Positions 61,582 through 64,000 of a stretch of 64,000 nt of DNA are shown here, in pieces. The translations under genes and the position numbers were made by a program. The notes below the pieces were generated by a model. It saw only the letters and a list, made by a program, of their open reading frames with translations. It did not search any database and had not been told where the DNA came from. Every line of letters begins with the position of its first letter. Positions within the stretch are counted from its first letter, which is position 1. This DNA comes from Bacteroides timonensis (GTDB lineage Bacteria; Bacteroidota; Bacteroidia; Bacteroidales; Bacteroidaceae): assembly GCF_000513195.1 (NCBI RefSeq), contig NZ_CBVI010000086.1:43190-107189 (forward strand), given 5' to 3'.

Positions 61582-63801
61582 ATGGAACAGAATCCTGAAT
61601 TGGCATTAGCGTGGCAATTTATAGAAAATACAGGCACACATCTCTTTCTGACCGGTAAAGCAGGGACCGGAAAAACTACATTCCTGCGGCGGTTGAAGTC
61701 CGAAAGTCCAAAGCGTATGGTTGTTCTTGCCCCAACAGGTATTGCAGCTATCAATGCAGGTGGCGTAACCATTCACTCTTTCTTTCAGTTACCTTTTGCC
61801 CCTTACGTACCTGATACCTCATTCAGTGCGGATGGCAAAGCACAATATCGTTTCCGTTTCGGAAAAGATAAACTCAACATCATGCGTAGTATAGACCTGC
61901 TGGTGATTGATGAAATCAGTATGGTACGTGCTGATCTTCTGGATGCGATAGACGATGTGTTGAGACGTTTTCGTGATCGCAGTAAACCCTTCGGTGGTGT
62001 GCAATTGCTGATGATTGGCGATTTGCAGCAGCTTGCCCCAGTGATAAAAGATGAAGAGTGGCAGATGCTGAACAGTTACTATGATACTCCTTATTTCTTT
62101 TCCAGTCGTGCACTGAGACAGTCTGAATATTGTACGCTTGAACTGAAAACGGTGTATCGTCAGAGCGATACTCACTTTTTGGATCTGCTGAACCGTATTC
62201 GGGAGAACCGTTGTGATAAAACTTTGCTGGATGAATTGAACCGTAGGTACATTCCGAATTTCAACCCTTCGAAAGAGGAAGGATATATCCAGCTGACTAC
62301 CCATAACTATCAGGCGCAACGTATCAATGAACATGAACTGGCACAATTACCCGGTCGTTCCTTCACCTTTCGTGCCCAGATAGATGGAAAGTTTCCTGAA
62401 TATTCTTATCCCACAGATGAAGTGCTTGAACTGAAACGTGGTGCCCAAGTCATGTTTGTGAAGAATGATTCATCCGGTGAGCACCGTTATTACAATGGTA
62501 TGATCGGTGAAGTGGTGAATGTCTCAGCTTTGGGTATAGAAGTACGTAGTAAAGGAAGTGAGGATGCTTTTATGCTGCAAGAAGAAGAATGGACGAATGC
62601 AAAATACGTGTTGGATGAAGAGACTAAGGAAATCACCGAAGATATAGAAGGAGTCTTCAAACAATTCCCTCTGAAGCTGGCATGGGCTATTACTATCCAT
62701 AAAAGTCAGGGACTGACATTTGAACGTGCAATAATCGATGCCAGTGCTTCTTTTGCACACGGACAGACTTATGTGGCATTAAGCCGTTGTAAAACATTGG
62801 AAGGCTTGGTATTGAGCGCTCCACTGTCGGCAAGAGCGGTCATCAGTGACAGTGCTGTAGATACTTTTACGGAAGATGCGCGTAGAAACGAACCTGATGA
62901 AACGCGTTACAGGAGATTGCAACAAGCATACTTTCTGGAATTGCTATCGGGATTGTTTGATTTCTTACCGTTAGAGTTGGCATTGAAGCGCTTTGTGAGA
63001 TTGGTGGATGAACACTTGTATAAACTCTATCCCAAACTATTGACTGAATATAAATCAGAAACGGAACGTTTTCACGAGAAGGTTATGAAAGTTGCCCAAA
63101 AGTTTAGCCTTCAATACACACGCCTGGTTGATGGTGCCGAAGATTATGCAACGGATAAAAGCTTGCAGGAACGTATTCATTTGGGGGCGGAATATTTTAA
63201 AGAACAGTTAGAACCTTTGGATGCTATCAGGAGTAGTACCATTGTGGAAACAGATAATAAAGAACTAAAAAAACAGTTGAAGACTGCCAGTGAGGAATTG
63301 GATGATCTGCTTCTGTTAAAAGTTGACTTATTGGAATTTGTTATCAGTAAGGGCTTTCATGTAGGAGAGTACCTGAAACAAAAGGCGGTACTTTCCATTG
63401 ACGATACGGCATCGACTAAAGGCAAAGAGGAGAAGCGTTCCGGTAATTCTACCGAAAGAAGAAAACGAAAAGGCGGAACCGAGGAAAGTGGAAATACCCC
63501 TGCACGGAAAAAAACGGCAGCAGTGGAAGTTCCTTCGGATATCCTGCATCCCGAATTATACAGGCGTCTGGTAGCATGGCGTAATGCAGAAGCGTCTCAA
63601 TTAGGATTACCGGTATATACCGTAATCCAACAGAAAGCTATTTTAGGTATCACCAATTTATTACCGGAAGATAAATCCGCTCTTCTCCGGATCCCTTATT
63701 TTGGTAAAAAAGGAGTGGAAAAGTATGGGGATGAGTTGCTGGAGATGGTGCGGGTGTATAAGAAGGAGAGTGGAATTGCAGAAACGCTGTTTAGTGATTA
63801 G
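61582..63801 (+). CDS. Pif1-like DNA helicase with HRDC domain
   Basis: A 739-residue AAA/superfamily 1B helicase. Walker A GKAGTGKT lies at residues 25-32, with APTGIAAINAGGVTIHS after it; Walker B is LLVIDEISM (about 107-114); LMIGDLQQLAPV and AWAITIHKSQGLTFERAII and YVALSRCKTLEGL are later helicase motifs. A charged linker (about 590-640) leads to a C-terminal HRDC domain (about 650-735). Pif1/RecD-like enzymes unwind DNA in replication and repair. Stand-alone gene after the ATP synthase operon. Confidence 0.9.
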   Translation: MEQNPELALAWQFIENTGTHLFLTGKAGTGKTTFLRRLKSESPKRMVVLAPTGIAAINAGGVTIHSFFQLPFAPYVPDTSFSADGKAQYRFRFGKDKLNIMRSIDLLVIDEISMVRADLLDAIDDVLRRFRDRSKPFGGVQLLMIGDLQQLAPVIKDEEWQMLNSYYDTPYFFSSRALRQSEYCTLELKTVYRQSDTHFLDLLNRIRENRCDKTLLDELNRRYIPNFNPSKEEGYIQLTTHNYQAQRINEHELAQLPGRSFTFRAQIDGKFPEYSYPTDEVLELKRGAQVMFVKNDSSGEHRYYNGMIGEVVNVSALGIEVRSKGSEDAFMLQEEEWTNAKYVLDEETKEITEDIEGVFKQFPLKLAWAITIHKSQGLTFERAIIDASASFAHGQTYVALSRCKTLEGLVLSAPLSARAVISDSAVDTFTEDARRNEPDETRYRRLQQAYFLELLSGLFDFLPLELALKRFVRLVDEHLYKLYPKLLTEYKSETERFHEKVMKVAQKFSLQYTRLVDGAEDYATDKSLQERIHLGAEYFKEQLEPLDAIRSSTIVETDNKELKKQLKTASEELDDLLLLKVDLLEFVISKGFHVGEYLKQKAVLSIDDTASTKGKEEKRSGNSTERRKRKGGTEESGNTPARKKTAAVEVPSDILHPELYRRLVAWRNAEASQLGLPVYTVIQQKAILGITNLLPEDKSALLRIPYFGKKGVEKYGDELLEMVRVYKKESGIAETLFSD

Positions 63802-63823
63802 TGGCACTCACCACTAATCACTT
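63793..63823. terminator. Terminator hairpin after the helicase
   Basis: AGTGATTAGTGG (63793-63804) pairs perfectly with CCACTAATCACT (63811-63822), overlapping the stop codon. It lies between convergent genes; no long T-run. Confidence 0.7.
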
Positions 63824-63846
63824 ATTTAACGTGAGTTCGATATAAT

Positions 63847-64000
63847 TCAAAATAATCTTAGCTGCCCGTCGTTGACAAATTGCAGGTCAATGGCGGGCTT
63901 CTTCTCAAAGAAACAGTATGCTGCAATTGCTGCCAATGCGTTAGCAATGAAATTATTGAATGACCGATGCCTGGAGTGTTCGATCTGTGCAATATTCTTG
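63847..64000 (-). mobile_element. IS982-type transposase, C-terminal fragment
   Basis: The minus-strand frame that enters from the right edge and stops at 63847-63849 gives 50 residues, beginning KNIAQIEHSRHRSFNNFIAN and ending FVNDGQLRLF. IEHSRHRSFNNF is the C-terminal signature of IS982-family transposases, part of the catalytic region. The element extends past the window edge; its inverted repeat on this side should lie just before the stop but I cannot fix it. Confidence 0.75.

Overview
The window is chromosomal DNA from a Bacteroides-type gut bacterium (genus Bacteroides or a close relative). The evidence is the promoter grammar (TTTG, 19-20 bases, TAnnTTTG), a UpxY/UpxZ-headed capsule locus, a TonB-dependent receptor, DUF4248/VirE/HU/'smalltalk' accessory genes and the F-type ATPase order D-C-I-B-E-F-H-A-G. 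I see no tRNA, rRNA or CRISPR array.

Layout. 1-4.8 kb: three tandem FtsX/MacB-type ABC permeases, the first cut by the window edge, closed by twin hairpins. 5-13.4 kb: housekeeping genes (MATE transporter, HAD phosphatase, panB, MFS transporter, diacylglycerol kinase family, a RelA-like ppGpp synthetase, DUF4301). 13.5-14.1 kb: an MNT/HEPN toxin-antitoxin pair whose HEPN toxin is destroyed by an internal deletion. 14.2-18.3 kb: an accessory cassette of a 31-aa smalltalk protein, an HU-like protein, DUF4248, a VirE primase/helicase-like protein and an unknown protein. 18.66-18.88 kb: a 177-bp segment with a perfect Bacteroides promoter between 23-bp exact inverted repeats. The promoter points away from the capsule genes, so the locus is drawn in the OFF state.

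19.1-43.2 kb: the capsule locus. upxY and upxZ are followed by a frameshifted MBOAT acyltransferase, its SGNH-like partner, an esterase and a flippase. A dTDP-sugar module (EvaA-like 2,3-dehydratase, Gfo/Idh reductase, DegT aminotransferase, and further on an RmlC-type epimerase) suggests a 2-deoxy-amino sugar. Then come a CapK-like adenylate-forming enzyme, a PglD/NeuD-like acyltransferase, a CapA-like protein, glycosyltransferases (one broken in a T8 tract), a polymerase, the UDP-L-FucNAc set FnlA/FnlB/FnlC, a GT4 transferase, an epimerase/reductase, a 33-aa membrane micro-protein and a WecA-type initiating transferase. Together these would build, flip, polymerise and decorate a repeat unit.

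43.4-53.5 kb: an antitoxin with a truncated PIN toxin, a TonB receptor, two RNA-binding proteins, purT, rpiA, a PepSY-like protein, an ATP-grasp/GNAT pair, a candidate small RNA and a DyP peroxidase. 53.8-61.4 kb: the complete ATP synthase operon, with duplicated self-complementary spacers around atpA. 61.6-64 kb: a Pif1-like helicase with HRDC domain and the tail of an IS982-type transposase.
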